DNA of 64,000 nucleotides, taken from NCBI RefSeq assembly GCF_949628265.1, contig NC_088788.1, forward strand, positions 1,302,001-1,366,000. Direction: 5' to 3'. Shown in pieces: positions 10,301 to 20,975 of this stretch. The notes under the pieces are model-generated. The model was given only the letters and a program-made list of their open reading frames with translations, was not told where the DNA came from and did no database searches. This DNA comes from Cloeon dipterum. Its lineage: Eukaryota > Arthropoda > Insecta > Ephemeroptera > Baetidae. Made by a program: the position numbers and the translations under genes. Position 1 is the first letter of the stretch; the number at the start of each line of letters is the position of its first letter.

Positions 10301-13300
10301 CCGAAATCGAGTTTGACGTTGGCGACATTAAAACGGGCATGAACTACGACATCGTCATCCGATACGAACCACAGGTATTTAAATAATCAGTAATAAACCG
10401 CATTTTTAAATATCTAATTAAAAACCAGATGGGTGGCGGCTGGAGCGACGTCAAAGTGATCGTGAAGCGTCCTGATCCGGTCGATCCTGACGGTCCCTGC
10501 GCCAACGTTCAGGCCGCAGACGACGTGAAGTCGACTTCTCTGCCGAGTGGAGGCCGAAGCGTGGCAGTTTACCCGCCAGTTTGCCTTGAAGCAAACAAGG
10601 AGTACCGAGTGGTCATCCAGTTTAAAAGACACGACCCTCACATCGAATCCCCGACAGCCACCATCCTTATTGACTCGGTATGTTGAATTATTTAATCAGA
10701 AAATTGTATTTTAAATTATGTCTCGATTAGATCGCTCTGGTGCCTCGCCCTGAAGAATTGCCTTTCTTCACCGGAAGCCAGATCGCTGAGATCAAGAAGC
10801 AAGAGTACGATCGCTACCAGTGCCACCTGCTGTTCCAAAACGTTATCAAATCGAACGTCCCTGACGTTTGCAAGGACTACTATTACAGCATTGGATACTA
10901 CGTGCATGACGGAGCTTACGGTACGATTTGGAAAAATTCTGTAAATAAAATTTCATTCTGCTCTTATCTTTTAATTTTTTGTAGAATGTCAGTGTGACCC
11001 AACGGGATCAACAAGCTCCTTGTGCGACAGTCTGGGCGGCCAGTGCAACTGCAAGCCTAATGTGGTAGGCAGGAAGTGCAACCGATGCGCACCGGGAACC
11101 TTTGGATTCGGTCCTGAAGGGTGCAAAGGTAAATTTCTGACCGAAAACGCCATTTTATTATATTCTAATCAATTTCTGAGGGTCGAAATAGGTGGAATAT
11201 ATGATTTCCAGTCGAAAAATGTATTGTGACGACGCGGAAAACGTATGAATCTTTTTATCGCTACTGCGCATGCGTCACCCCTCTGACGTCACAGCTCTCT
11301 CAGCTGCCAATGCCAAGCTACAGCTGGAGCAAGCGACGGCAGAGACATCTGCGCATACCCAGCAAGAGCGGTGAAGCTGAGCAGTCACGTGACTCGATCC
11401 CGCCATCTCATTGGCTAAGAGCAAGCGCGCATATTTGCTTCTCCCCTCCACTCCCTCCAAGCAGTGTCACACTCCTCAGAGTGGGGGTATTACAAGAGGA
11501 GGGAGAAGCTCTTAACCAATGAGATGGCGGGATTGTGTCACGTGACTTCTCGAACTGCGTGTGCTTTGCTATGGATATGCGCAGATGTCGCCTGCTCTCT
11601 CACAGTCAGCTGCCATTGCTGTGACGCTTGCGCAGTAGCAACCAAAATATCCATTCGTTTTGGCGCCAAAGCAACGTTGCGCCTCTTTTCCCTATGTATT
11701 TCACAAATTCACGCAAAGCTGTGAATTAATTTTTCAGCGTGTGACTGTAACTCGATTGGCTCGCAAGACAACTTCTGCGAGGTTCAGAGCGGACAGTGCA
11801 AGTGCCGTCCGAACACGTACGGCCGCGAGTGCGACCAGTGCCAGGCGGGCTTCTGGGGCTTCCCGAACTGCCAGCGGTGCGAGTGCCACGGCCACGCGGA
11901 CGTGTGCGACTCCCGCACGGGCGCCTGCACCTCCTGCAGGGACTCGACGACGGGTCACCACTGCGACCGCTGCATCGAGGGCTACTACGGCGACCCTCGC
12001 ATCGGCTACGACATCCAGTGCCGACCCTGTCCCTGTCCCGGCACCGCCGACTCAGGGCACTCGTACGCGTCGGTGTGTGCGCTCGACCAGCTCACGCAGG
12101 ACGTCGTTTGCGAATGCGAGCACGGATACGCAGGTATTAAAATTGCTGATTTTATTTGAACAGGTCGTTGAGACACGGTTTATGCTCAGGTCCCAGGTGC
12201 GACGTGTGTGCCGACAACTACTTCGGAAACCCTGACGAGCCTGGCGGCACGTGTCAACAGTGCGAGTGCAACAACAACATCGACATTTCTATTCCTGGCA
12301 ACTGCGATGGCAGGAGTGGCGAGTGTCTGCAGTGTTTGTTCAACAGCGAGGGCTTCAACTGCGAGGTCTGCAAAGCCAACTTCTACGGCGACGCAGTCAA
12401 CCAACTCTGCTCAGGTTGATAATGACGAGAAATTAGTTTAATTGGAGAGTAATTAATAATGGTGTATCTTAGAATGCGTCTGCAACATTTTGGGCACAAA
12501 CAAGACCATCGGCGAGTGCGACCGGACATCAGGACAGTGTCCTTGCTTGCCCAACGTCATCGGAATTAGTTGCGACCAGTGCGCAGAAAACCACTGGAAA
12601 ATCGCCAGCGGAGAGGGATGCGAGGCGTGCGCCTGTGACCCTGTCGGATCGACCTCCGAGCAGTGCAACCAGGTAAATACTAATATTCAGGTCAGATTTG
12701 GTCAAGGAAGGGGTTAAAATCGGTGTGGAAACGTTAAAACCGTTATTTTGGCGGTCTTTGGTCTGAAAATAGGCTGAAAGAGATCGAGACAGCAGCGCCA
12801 CAGCGACCACCAGCGCAATTAAACAACTCTGGCGCTGCTGTCTCGATCTTAGGCCTTCCCTGCATTATAAAAAGACCTAATTGAATCCTCAGGAATGAAT
12901 TGGACCTGACAAAAATGTAATTCTAATTTCCCTTTGAACTTTTAGTACGACGGGCAGTGCACGTGCAGAGAAGGCTTTGGTGGCAGACGGTGCAACGAGT
13001 GCCAGGCCAACTTCTGGGGCAACCCCACAATCCAGTGCATGCGTGAGTATTTTTAAAAACCTTTAATACGTTTTTTAACATTTTACCATCGCGTTTAGCG
13101 TGCAACTGCAACATCTACGGTTCTGAGACGATGCAGTGCCACAGGAATAACGGCAGCTGCGTGTGTCTCGAAGGCATCGGTGGCGAAAAATGCGACCAGT
13201 GCGCGCGCGGCTACATAGGAACCGCACCTCGCTGCGAACCCTGTGGCGAGTGCTTCAACAACTGGGACAGAATCCTCGACGGGCTGAAAGGTGATTTCCC

Positions 13301-16300
13301 TTTTCATCAGGAATTTATTTTAAACCAGGCAATTTTAATTTCAGAGAAAACCAAAAGCGCCATCGAGAGTGCTTCCGAGATCAAGCAGACCGGCGCCACG
13401 GGAGCGTACACTCGCGAGTTCGAAAACATGGAAAAGGAAATTGGCGAGGTGAAGCAGCTCCTTGAGAGCACTGAAGTTAGCTCCCACGACCTTGAAGGCT
13501 TGCAAAAGATGATTGAGGATCTGCGCGAAGATTTCACCGAGGCCACCGGCAATCTGGAGGGCGTGGAAGGTTACCTGCAAAATCAGACTCAGCGCATTTA
13601 CGATGCAAACATCACGCTGGAAAATCTGCGCAATGAGGCTGCAGCCCTCAAGCAGAATGCCAACAGCTTGAAAGAAAACGCCACCAGACTACAAGAAGCC
13701 AATGTTGAAGGTAAGAATTTCTATATAGCGCATTGAAAGCATCGAGAATTCTTTACTCGAAGAATCCTCGACGCTGATTGGCTGAGGTCAGCAGCTCCTG
13801 CGTAAATTACATCACATCGTGCAACCGCGTTGCGTCCAGCCAATCAGCGTCGAGGATTTTTTGACGAGCAAATAATTCCTATATTGTTGTGGTTTCCAGG
13901 ATTTTGCAGTCTCCTCTTAAACATTTTTACTTTCAGGCGCCCTGAACTTGACGCGTGAGGCGTATAAACGGTCTCAAGATGCTCAAGAGCAAGTGGAGCA
14001 GGTGAAAACGATCACCGACGATGCCGTGCGCAATACCAAGAGAACAGAAATGCTCGTGGAAAGATCATCGGCTCTGGTTGCCGAGATCAAAATTGAGAAT
14101 GAAAAGTCGCTCAACAGCCTGACCGACCAACTCAGCATCTTGACCGACGAAATTCCAGAACTGAACCTTCATGTAATTTTTAATTTAAATCTATTAAATT
14201 GCGGAAATATATTTTTAATTTAGGTTTGTGGCAGACGTGATGATTCTTGCGACAATCTTTGTGGTGGCGCGGGTTGCAACCAGTGCGGTGGTCTTTCGTG
14301 CGAAGAAGGAGCCGTCACTAAGGCTGTCCAGTCGATTGACATCGCCAGGGACAACGAGCAGATAATTAAAGACAAAGAGTCTAAAGCCGAAGAATTATTT
14401 AGAGGGGTACAATAACATTTTCAGGCTTGTTTTATTTGATAAAATAACAATAAAATTTAATTTTCAGGTAACTCAAGCTGGAATTGAATCTGCAAACGCT
14501 AGAGATTTGGCTCGCGAGGCGCAGACGGCGGCTCTGCTTGCTAAAAACCGCTCTGAGAGCAGCGTGCAAGACAATAATGACCTTCTCACCGACGTGTATG
14601 AGTTTTTGAACAAGCCAAGGTCAAGGCCTGAGGACGTCAAGACATTGGCCGCTGAAGTAAAACCTTGAAAACTAACCAACAGCAAAGAATAATAAAATAA
14701 AAATGGTTTAGGTGCTGGAGAAAAAAATTCATCTAGAGCCCGCGCAGATCACGGAACTGGCGCAAATGATCAACAACACAATCTCCAGCCTGACCAACAT
14801 CGACGACATCCTCGCCGCCACCAGTGGAGACCTCAACACCGCCAACAGCTTAAAGCACGACGCTGACGAGGCCAAGTTAGTTGTCGCCTTTTTTAAAAAT
14901 ATAAATTCGAATTAAAAATTTGAAATCTAGGGCTGAGGCAGAGGGGATGTTGAAGCGCGCCGAGGAAGTGCTCAACGAGCTTTTAAACGCCACTGCGACT
15001 CAGAAGCAGGCCGAGGACGCAATTGAAAAAGCTAATGACGTCATCTCTAATGCTGAAAATGATTTGACTCAGGTTTGGACCGTTTTCTACAGTAAAAATT
15101 TCGAATTTTGGCGCAAAACCCTAGCAATCGATGCGTTTCATCGCAAGGAGACATATTTTTAAGTCTGTAAGGGAATCCAGCTCATTTGTGAATTTAAAAT
15201 AAAATGAAACTTAAAAAAGCGCAAATTTTGGGGCCGTTTGTGGCATTGGGGGCGGGCGGGGGTGGAGTACATGTCAAATCAACGCACAATTTTACAGCGA
15301 GTCTAAAAAACTTTGGTTTTCTACTCTACGCCCCATAGGAGCCAAGTTATTAATTTTTAAAGTAGAAATACGCGATTTGTGACATTTCAAACTTTTGTTT
15401 TCGGGGCCCAGATAGGGCCCTATGGGTCGGACGGCGCTGATTTGGGTACCCCTTGGTAAGGCACGTTTGCCCGTATGCTTTTTTTCAAAATTGGACCATT
15501 TTTCGAATTTTTACGAAATTATTTCGGTCAAATTTTCGAAAAAGTCGGAATTATCATAAAATGGTTTTATTTTTATTTAAATTCGGGCGTTCGTCCGATC
15601 GTCAACCACGACCACTCATGAGACAGGTCTTGGACGGGGCTTCAACCTGGCATACCTTAAAGACCTTTTTCAGGGTACCCCGATCTGAGATCCGCTCCCA
15701 GGTCGGTTTTTAATGCTTTATCAATACTTTCGAGCACATTTGGCAATATTCAACGGCGTTTTTGATCCTTGCGTAACCCCAACCTTTCTCAGGTTGCACG
15801 ACCTGAGGACTATTTATTGCGTTTTTGTGTCAGGAGGCCCGAAGGGCCCAAGCCACTCGAAAGATTAAACTTGTTAATTATAATTTCAGATCGCGAGTGA
15901 CGTGACTGAAGCGCAGCAAAAGTCAAACGAAACGCTGACCGAGGTGGACAACCTGCAGGACAAGATAAACGCCTTGCAGAAGCGCTTCCTGAAGAACGAC
16001 AGGGACGCGCGCGAGGTGAGCGCCGAGGCAGAGTCGGTGCTGACCGAGGCGCAGCGGGCGCAGGAACGCGCTGGCCAGCTGCAAAACGCGTACAAGGACG
16101 CTGAGGAGTCGCTGAAGAAGAAATCCGCAGCTGCCAGGGAGTCGCAGGAAAAGGTGGCGACCCTGTTGAAGAAGGCTTCGGAACTTTCCCTCAATACCCT
16201 GGGCAAACTCAAAGAGCTAAAAGGTGCGTTTCGTTTTAAATTATAATTTAAGATTGTCTTTGACGAAGTTTCTGAGCAAATCAATCGATTCCTGAGGGTC

Positions 16301-16797
16301 GAATTAGGTAAAATGGATGTTTTTTCCGTTAAAAAAGTGCAGAGCAACGTGTAAACTTTTTTCGCGCCAAAACAATTTGAATGCAATAAGTGCGCAGGCG
16401 TGAGAGCTGGTTTGAGCACTTGCAGAGAGACCACCTGTACGATCAAATCCAGCCAGCTGTGACGCATGCGCACTTCTCGCATTCAAATTATTTGGCGGGA
16501 AAAAAAGTTCGCACGTCGCGCTGCACTTTTTTAACGGAAAAAATATCATTTATGCCTAATTCGACCCTCAGGAATCGATTGGTGGGCTCAGAGTCTTCGT
16601 CAGAGATAAAATTTCATGCAGGGAAATGAATTTATAGTTTTATTTTTTATTCGACAGGAATGGAAGTGAATAACCAGAACAACGACGGTTTGCTCGCAAG
16701 CCTTTCATCCGAAATCGACGAGCTGAACGAAAAAATGAAGATCAGCCTGACCGAAATCAACCAGAAATCTGACTACTATCGGAATTGTGTGTCGTAG
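4362..16797 (+). CDS. LanB1: Laminin subunit beta-1
   Basis: Beta chain of the secreted alpha-beta-gamma laminin trimer of basement membranes. Exons: 4362-4410, 5928-5972, 6090-6281, 6566-6681, 6739-6863, 7064-7244, 7305-7433, 7487-7639, 8061-8292, 8349-8537, 8591-8770, 9552-9768, 9824-9932, 10010-10042, 10213-10374, 10429-10677, 10731-10920, 10985-11128, 11738-12133, 12190-12414, 12473-12672, 12946-13042, 13099-13290, 13345-13710, 13937-14172, 14224-14406, 14468-14656, 14712-14875, 14931-15072, 15890-16223, 16658-16797; all phases agree, giving 1852 residues. Order: signal peptide (about 1-21), Arg/Pro-rich extension (22-102), LN domain (about 103-345, with [19 protein letters not shown] and [13 protein letters not shown]), first LE run (about 346-611), beta-type domain IV/LF (about 612-850), second LE run (about 851-1258), coiled coil interrupted by the Cys-rich beta-knob (1470-1495), C-terminal Cys1850 for the beta-gamma disulfide. 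Domain IV of beta type and the knob exclude a gamma chain. The ATG was chosen for signal peptide and Kozak context. Introns hold many repeats. Confidence 0.97.
4970..5070. repeat. R10 repeat, copy 1
   Basis: About 100 bp sharing TTTACAGATAAATT, TGAGAAGGATAATCA and GGTAGTTTTTAGTT with 63855-63965 at the other end of the window. Lies in LanB1 intron 1. Confidence 0.6.
5118..5755. repeat. R4 interspersed repeat, copy 1
   Basis: Begins CAACTTTTGATTGCGTTGAG and continues through TTTTTCACCCTGAACAACTT, CGACCCTCAGGCTTTTACCC and TTGTCAAGTTTGGTGTCGTT. Near-identical in order to 33488-34018 and inverted at 46330-46740. It fills most of LanB1 intron 1 and has no coding capacity. Confidence 0.85.
6880..7022. 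repeat. M2 short foldback, copy 1
   Basis: Ends share the M1 terminal phrase (CCAATCGATTTCTGAGGGTC and CCTAATTCGACCCTCAGGAA) but the interior differs: CGCTGTGGCGCTGCTGTCTC. A second copy is at 12755-12900. Both sit in LanB1 introns. Confidence 0.7.
7661..8034. repeat. M1 foldback MITE, copy 2 (LanB1 intron)
   Basis: Full short-form copy: left arm TTTCTGAGCCCACCAATCGA, inner GCGCATGCG arms, right arm CTTTACCTAATTCGACCCTC. It occupies nearly the whole intron between exons 7487-7639 and 8061-8292. Confidence 0.9.
8800..9160. repeat. R9 repeat, copy 1
   Basis: Contains AACACACCACACGTTTAATA and AAATTTATCTGGGAACATAT, found in reverse complement at about 35510-35610 and in part at 42440-42540. Lies in the 781-bp LanB1 intron 8771-9551. 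Confidence 0.65.
9165..9450 (-). repeat. R2 repeat fragment
   Basis: Reverse-orientation fragment with AAAATGGTTTTATTTTTGTT, GTCCGATCATCGACCACGAC and GACCTTTTTCAGGGTACCCC, matching the left part of the R2 family in reverse complement. Same intron as the preceding R9 piece. Confidence 0.8.
11140..11690. repeat. R6 large foldback in LanB1 intron
   Basis: A long imperfect inverted repeat (arms of roughly 200 bp): left arm with GCTACTGCGCATGCGTCAC, CTACAGCTGGAGCAAGCGAC and GACATCTGCGCAT; right arm with ATGCGCAGATGTCGCCTGCT and GCTTGCGCAGTAGC. The centre has TCACGTGACTCGATCCCGCC and its inverse. It ends about 45 bp before the acceptor of exon 11738. Related to 37725-38205. Confidence 0.8.
12755..12900. 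repeat. M2 short foldback, copy 2
   Basis: GAGATCGAGACAGCAGCGCC on the left and GGCGCTGCTGTCTCGATCTT on the right form a near-perfect inverted pair; the edge reads AATCCTCAGGAATGAATTGG. Confidence 0.75.
13742..13885. repeat. M4 foldback, copy 1
   Basis: Left arm AATCCTCGACGCTGATTGGC, right arm CCAATCAGCGTCGAGGATTT. Lies in a LanB1 coiled-coil intron. Three more copies are clustered at 52135-52715. Confidence 0.85.
15190..15800 (-). repeat. R2 repeat in LanB1 intron
   Basis: Near full-length copy in reverse orientation: GGGGCCGTTTGTGGCATTGG edge, GCCCAGATAGGGCCCTATGG, AAAATGGTTTTATTTTTATT and CCTTTTTCAGGGTACCCCGA. It fills most of the 817-bp intron 15073-15889. Confidence 0.85.
16250..16610. 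repeat. M1 foldback MITE, copy 3 (LanB1 last intron)
   Basis: Short-form copy with complete arms; occupies most of the last LanB1 intron (16224-16657). Confidence 0.9.
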
Positions 16798-17395
16798 AGA
16801 AGCATCAAAATAATTACGAACTGTTAATTAAGACGAGTCGGGACCACTGAAGCAGTGAAGATCTATAAATAGAAAAGAAACAAAGCTGCATAATACTATT
16901 CTAAGTAGGGTTTAGCGCAGTTAAAATTCTTCCTATAGATAGTGCAATATTCTCTTTGTAAGTTTTAACACTACAGATAATTGGATTTCGATGCCTAAAT
17001 TGCTCTCTATTCTTTAAGCAAGTGTAGATAGGTCAGTGCCATAATTTGTAAGGAAATTTTATTTGATGCCTGTTGTGTAGCTAGAAGAATCAAAGCTCTG
17101 TGTCAGCTGTCAAACTGCATAATTAATCGTTAATCGTGTATTTATCGATTCGCCAGAGATGTGTTCCAGCAGTCTATATAATATATAAATAATATATATG
17201 TTATTCATCACACATTGCCTTAAAAACTGTCCTCTGTAATCACAAAATATAGGGAATACAATTTGCATGTTCCTGCTAGTCTGTCCAGCCTTCTTGCATT
17301 TGTGGAAAGGAGCAATCTCCTTTCAGTTTTAGTTCTTGAAACAGGAAACCAGTGTCATTTTTCAGTGCAATCAATAAATCAATTTTTATAAATCT
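16798..17395 (+). other. LanB1: LanB1 3' untranslated region
   Basis: AT-rich sequence after the TAG stop without repeat-family matches. AATAAA at 17373-17378 is the best poly(A) signal; the exact end is not visible. Confidence 0.55.
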
Positions 17396-17635
17396 ATATA
17401 TGTTTGTATGGTGATTCACATACGGCTTTACGCGTAAATTTGTTATCAACGCAGCGCCTGATTAGAGATAAGACAGACAAACTCTTGAATTTTGCTCTGG
17501 TCATGATCAATCGCCCCAGAACTTTCACAAGATGATCGCGTGAATTTGGAATGAGTTTAGATTTTTCTTGAGGATGATCAAGAGTTGGAAAAGGAACGTT
17601 TGGCTCAGGAGCCTTGTAAGTAGCGTTTTCATATT

Positions 17636-17905
17636 TTTATTTATCGCAAAAAACAGTCCTCTTCAGGTCGTTTGACCTGAGGAAGGTCGGTGAAAAGCAA
17701 TTATCACCAAATATTTGCTCGGAATTGGTGAAAAAGCATTAAAAACCAGCCTCGGAGTGGATCTCAGGTCGCGGTACCCTGAAAAAGGTCGTCAGGGTAT
17801 ACCAGGTAATAGCCCCGTCTGAGACTTGTCCAATGAGGGGTCGTGGTCGAGGATCGGATAAACGGCCGAATTTTAATAAAAATAAAACCATTTTGTTAAA
17901 GATTT
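17636..17905 (+). repeat. R2 repeat, left part, interrupted
   Basis: Starts near AAACAGTCCTCTTCAGGTCG and runs to AAAATAAAACCATTTTGTTA, where the LTR element begins. The remaining part resumes at 19647. An uninterrupted copy at 21500-22150 shows the expected junction AAAATTTCGACTT. Confidence 0.85.
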
Positions 17906-18337
17906 TGTGGGTTACTCGGTTCGAGCCAAAAGGAAATGCATCTGGTTCCTTTGTAGACGAAGATTTAATCCATAATTAAGACTGTAAATATTACATAATA
18001 AATATTCACAATAAAATCTCAAAGGAAAGTCAATATATAAACAATTAATTAACGCATCAATATGCGAGTCGAGAATAACAATAATTATTATCACAGTTAA
18101 ATACAATGCTTACCCCGGTATTATCTTCGGGTCTATAAGTTATTACAAGCGTCATATATGCGCACGACATTATACTTTCGGCCGGAGAGGTAAATGCGAC
18201 ATGACCGTATGCGTGCGTAGGTGAGCGGTCAGTGAAGGTGGATTATACAGGGTAAATGAGAAAAGCTTATCATACAGTTACAAGTGACATCTAAAGGTTA
18301 CAAACTAAGTTAACGCCAATAAGCGGGAACCGCTACA
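17906..18337 (-). repeat. LTR (3' LTR in element orientation)
   Basis: 432 bp, TG...CA ends, contains CTTACCCCGGTATTATCTTC and ATACTTTCGGCCGGAGAGG. Paired with 19215-19646. Confidence 0.93.
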
Positions 18338-19214
18338 GTGCCCCCCCTTTGAGGCTGGAAGCCGGAAAGAAACAAATTGCGTTTTACAAAATAAATCTTG
18401 AGGAATGAATGCTTTTCGGACAGTACAGTCATAAAGAGTTGGTTGAAATGCAAACCGAGATTGTCTCACTTCTGCTGTAATGCTAGCAGAGGGCTGTGAG
18501 TGTTCGCGGATGCGTTTGTCGATGATGGTCCTAGCCGGCGGTTGCGCGGCGCGGATGAATCAAAGACGAAGGAACGTTCGGGCACGGCGCGGCGTTGACT
18601 CGACTGAGTCCAAAACGATACCAAATCGGTAAGGAAGGGACTGGGGGGCTCGAGGCGGCCGCTCGCAACAGTCCTCGGCTTCCCCGGCGTGCAGCGGCGA
18701 AACGTTATGCGACGACAGAGCGACAATGACTCTAGGTCGTGAGGGGCTCTAGCGCAGTAGCATGTCAGGGCGACGTGACCCTAGGACATCAGTAGCGCGA
18801 GCAGTGAAGGCGAAAGATTCGACTCATAGACCGATTAGCAAAATTTTAAAAGCGTATGTTGAGCACTCAAGGAATTACTTGGCTTCACAAAGGGATTAAA
18901 ATTACAAACTTGTGGGCAAGAATGCGCGTTAACAATTTAAACAAATTCACGGCGAGTTAAGAATTACTGGAATCTATCACTGGCTATGAAATGTTCGTTG
19001 CGAATGAAATTTGGGAAATGTCACTGGCTCGAAATATAAATTTTACCACATAAAAGTTCTCTCAAATAATTGTTGAAATATCTGAAGTTGTTGGGCTGCG
19101 TTGGAAGGTGGATTCGGAATTTCAGGGCGTGAGGAATGTCATCTTCTCATCTCAAATTTCCTGAATTTCCGCGTCTATGGGCAAATTTCCGTGCGTCACG
19201 TCGGGGTCACCAAA

Positions 19215-19646
19215 TGTGGGTTACTCGGTTCGAGCCAAAAGGAAATGCATCTGGTTCCTTTGTAGACGAAGATTTAATCCATAATTAAGACTGTAAATAT
19301 TACATAATAAATATTCACAATAAAATCTCAAAGGAAAGTCAATATATAAACAATTAATTAACGCATCAATATGCGAGTCGAGAATAACAATAATTATTAT
19401 CACAGTTAAATACAATGCTTACCCCGGTATTATCTTCGGGTCTATAAGTTATTACAAGCGTCATATATGCGCACGACATTATACTTTCGGCCGGAGAGGT
19501 AAATGCGACATGACCGTATGCGTGCGTAGGTGAGCGGTCAGTGAAGGTGGATTATACAGGGTAAATGAGAAAAGCTTATCATACAGTTACAAGTGACATC
19601 TAAAGGTTACAAACTAAGTTAACGCCAATAAGCGGGAACCGCTACA
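19215..19646 (-). repeat. LTR (5' LTR in element orientation)
   Basis: Same 432-bp sequence as 17906-18337 at a fixed offset of 1309 bp; no difference seen. The identical 64-codon open frame in both LTRs is a by-product. Confidence 0.93.
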
Positions 19647-19960
19647 ATTTCAACTTTTTCGAAAAATCGGCAGAAAAAAATTCATAAAAATTCGAAAAAT
19701 GGTCTGATTTTGGAAAACTAAAGACGGGCAGACGCGCCTAACCAAGGGGCATCGATTGGTACCCAAATTGGCGCCGTCCGGCCCATAGGGCCCCGCTTGG
19801 GCCCCGAAAACAAAATTTTGACATGTCACAAATCGCGTTTTTTCAACTTAAAAAATTAATAGCTCGGCTTCTATGGGTCGTAGAGTAGAAAACCAAAGTT
19901 CTTAAGACTCGCCATGAAAGTTTTAGTGGATTGATACAGGGAAACAATAAAAAATATTTG
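19647..19960 (+). repeat. R2 repeat, right part, after the LTR insertion
   Basis: Continues from the target duplication: ATTTCAACTTTTTCGAAAAA, GGGGCATCGATTGGTACCCA, CGTCCGGCCCATAGGGCCCC. Completes the copy begun at 17636. Confidence 0.85.
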
Positions 19961-20019
19961 AATTATTGGATGCAAATAAACAATATGCTATAATCAAAGA
20001 GTAAAAATTCAAAATTTTC

Positions 20020-20180
20020 AAATTTTCTCAAAAATTTCCAGCGTTTGACCCCATTTTCTTAACAGATCTCAATTCCTCCGGTCGAGATCTATGCAACAAC
20101 GTATGTAACCTTTTAGTGAAACTCTGTTGTGAAATAAAATTGATTTTCGAGTAAGGAGACAGTCCTTACAATTTGCAGCC
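20020..20180 (+). repeat. R8 repeat, copy 1
   Basis: Shared phrase set: TTTCCAGCGTTTGACC, TCTCAATTCCTCCGGTCGAG, GAAATAAAATTGATTTTCGA and AAGGAGACAG. Other copies at 49590-49715 and 57320-57480, with inverted fragments at 55800-55870 and 58285-58340. Confidence 0.65.
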
Positions 20181-20959
20181 ACTTTTCTCAACAATTTACG
20201 CTGCTAATTCAATCAATTTTTGCTTCAACGGAATCTTCAGGAACGAGTTCATGCATTAAAAAGCATTTTCCACGATTTTGCAGCATCAAAATCCTCTTTA
20301 ATTAGAAGTTGATGCATTGCGAGCCAAAATTAAGTAAATTTTTATTACGCGCGCGCCCCTTTAAAAGTGTTTATTTAACAAATAAGTTATGTTTTAAAAA
20401 ATCAAGACTATGTACAGAAATTCATTTGTACTTACAGTTTTTGAACACATTTTTACATCCAAGCAATTTCACAGCCGCGGAAACAACAGATCGAGATGCA
20501 TTGCATGATGATAGACTGCGCTCTTTAAATTTCCTTCGCGCAGGGCGGCCTTTTCGGAAACTCGAGCGCTGCCGTCGCTCTCGGCCATATGTTTTCTAAA
20601 TAACAAATTATTATTTTCTCCGTTCTCCGTTATGCGACTTGGGGCTCAATCAAAATATTAATCTGTCACGTCTGAAGGACAACGAATTGCTTTGGGGGCC
20701 TCCTATGTCAATTGCTTTTTCCTGGCGCAAAGCAAAATCACGCATCTAATGGCTAATTCTTCTTGAATTTTACTGTCTCGGTGAGGGAAATTCGGAAAAT
20801 CAATTAAAAAATTTAATTCATGTGTTTTTCAGCACGATGAGGAGACCCAGGATCTAATTCCGACGTGGATTCCGACCTTTGGACTCTACCCTGAGGCGCC
20901 GGCAAGGTTGTCAGTTTGAATTTTCGGCCAATTTCGTAAATTTACGGATTAATTTTTAG
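20181..20959 (+). other. Upstream region and possible leader of the HR96 gene
   Basis: AT-rich DNA with a short CpG-rich patch at about 20530-20590. The acceptor AATTTTTAG at 20951-20959 opens the first coding exon, so at least one upstream non-coding exon is expected; its position is not clear. Confidence 0.35.
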
Positions 20960-20975
20960 CTTCCGAGAGGCTGCG

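Larger units (their letters stand above)
17906..19646 (-). mobile_element. Non-autonomous LTR retrotransposon
   Basis: Two 432-bp direct repeats (17906-18337 and 19215-19646) that look identical by eye, each beginning TGTGGG and ending CTACA. Flanking 4-bp duplication ATTT on both sides. On the - strand a primer-binding site follows the upstream LTR after 2 nt: the + strand at 19196-19212 reads TCACGTCGGGGTCACCA, which equals the 3' end of metazoan tRNA-Trp including CCA. A polypurine tract AAAGGGGGGGCAC (- strand, 18338-18350) abuts the other LTR. The 877-bp interior has no gag or pol; the 86-codon - strand frame at 18466-18726 shows no known motif. Nested in an R2 repeat. The size and lack of coding suit a TRIM/LARD-like derivative, probably mobilised by an autonomous relative. 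Confidence 0.92.

Noticed and set aside
12133..12190. Acceptor GAACAG at about 12163 for the next LanB1 exon
   Set aside because: It leads at once to an in-frame TGA; the acceptor at 12189 restores [15 protein letters not shown].
11660..12235. 191-codon Ala/Arg/Thr-rich frame
   Set aside because: A shifted-frame shadow of LanB1 exon 11738-12133, which has the Cys-rich LE reading.
4362..16797. First reading of the laminin as a gamma chain (LanB2)
   Set aside because: The beta-type domain IV (exons 9824-10920), the Cys-rich knob inside the coiled coil (exon 14224-14406), the length of about 1850 residues and the terminal Cys motif all belong to beta-1 chains.
17918..17928. tRNA B-box-like GGTTCGAGCC in the LTR
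   Set aside because: No A box, acceptor stem or cloverleaf around it; it is part of the LTR sequence.
18466..18726. 86-codon - strand frame inside the LTR element
   Set aside because: In the right orientation for the element but shows no gag zinc knuckle, protease or other known motif.
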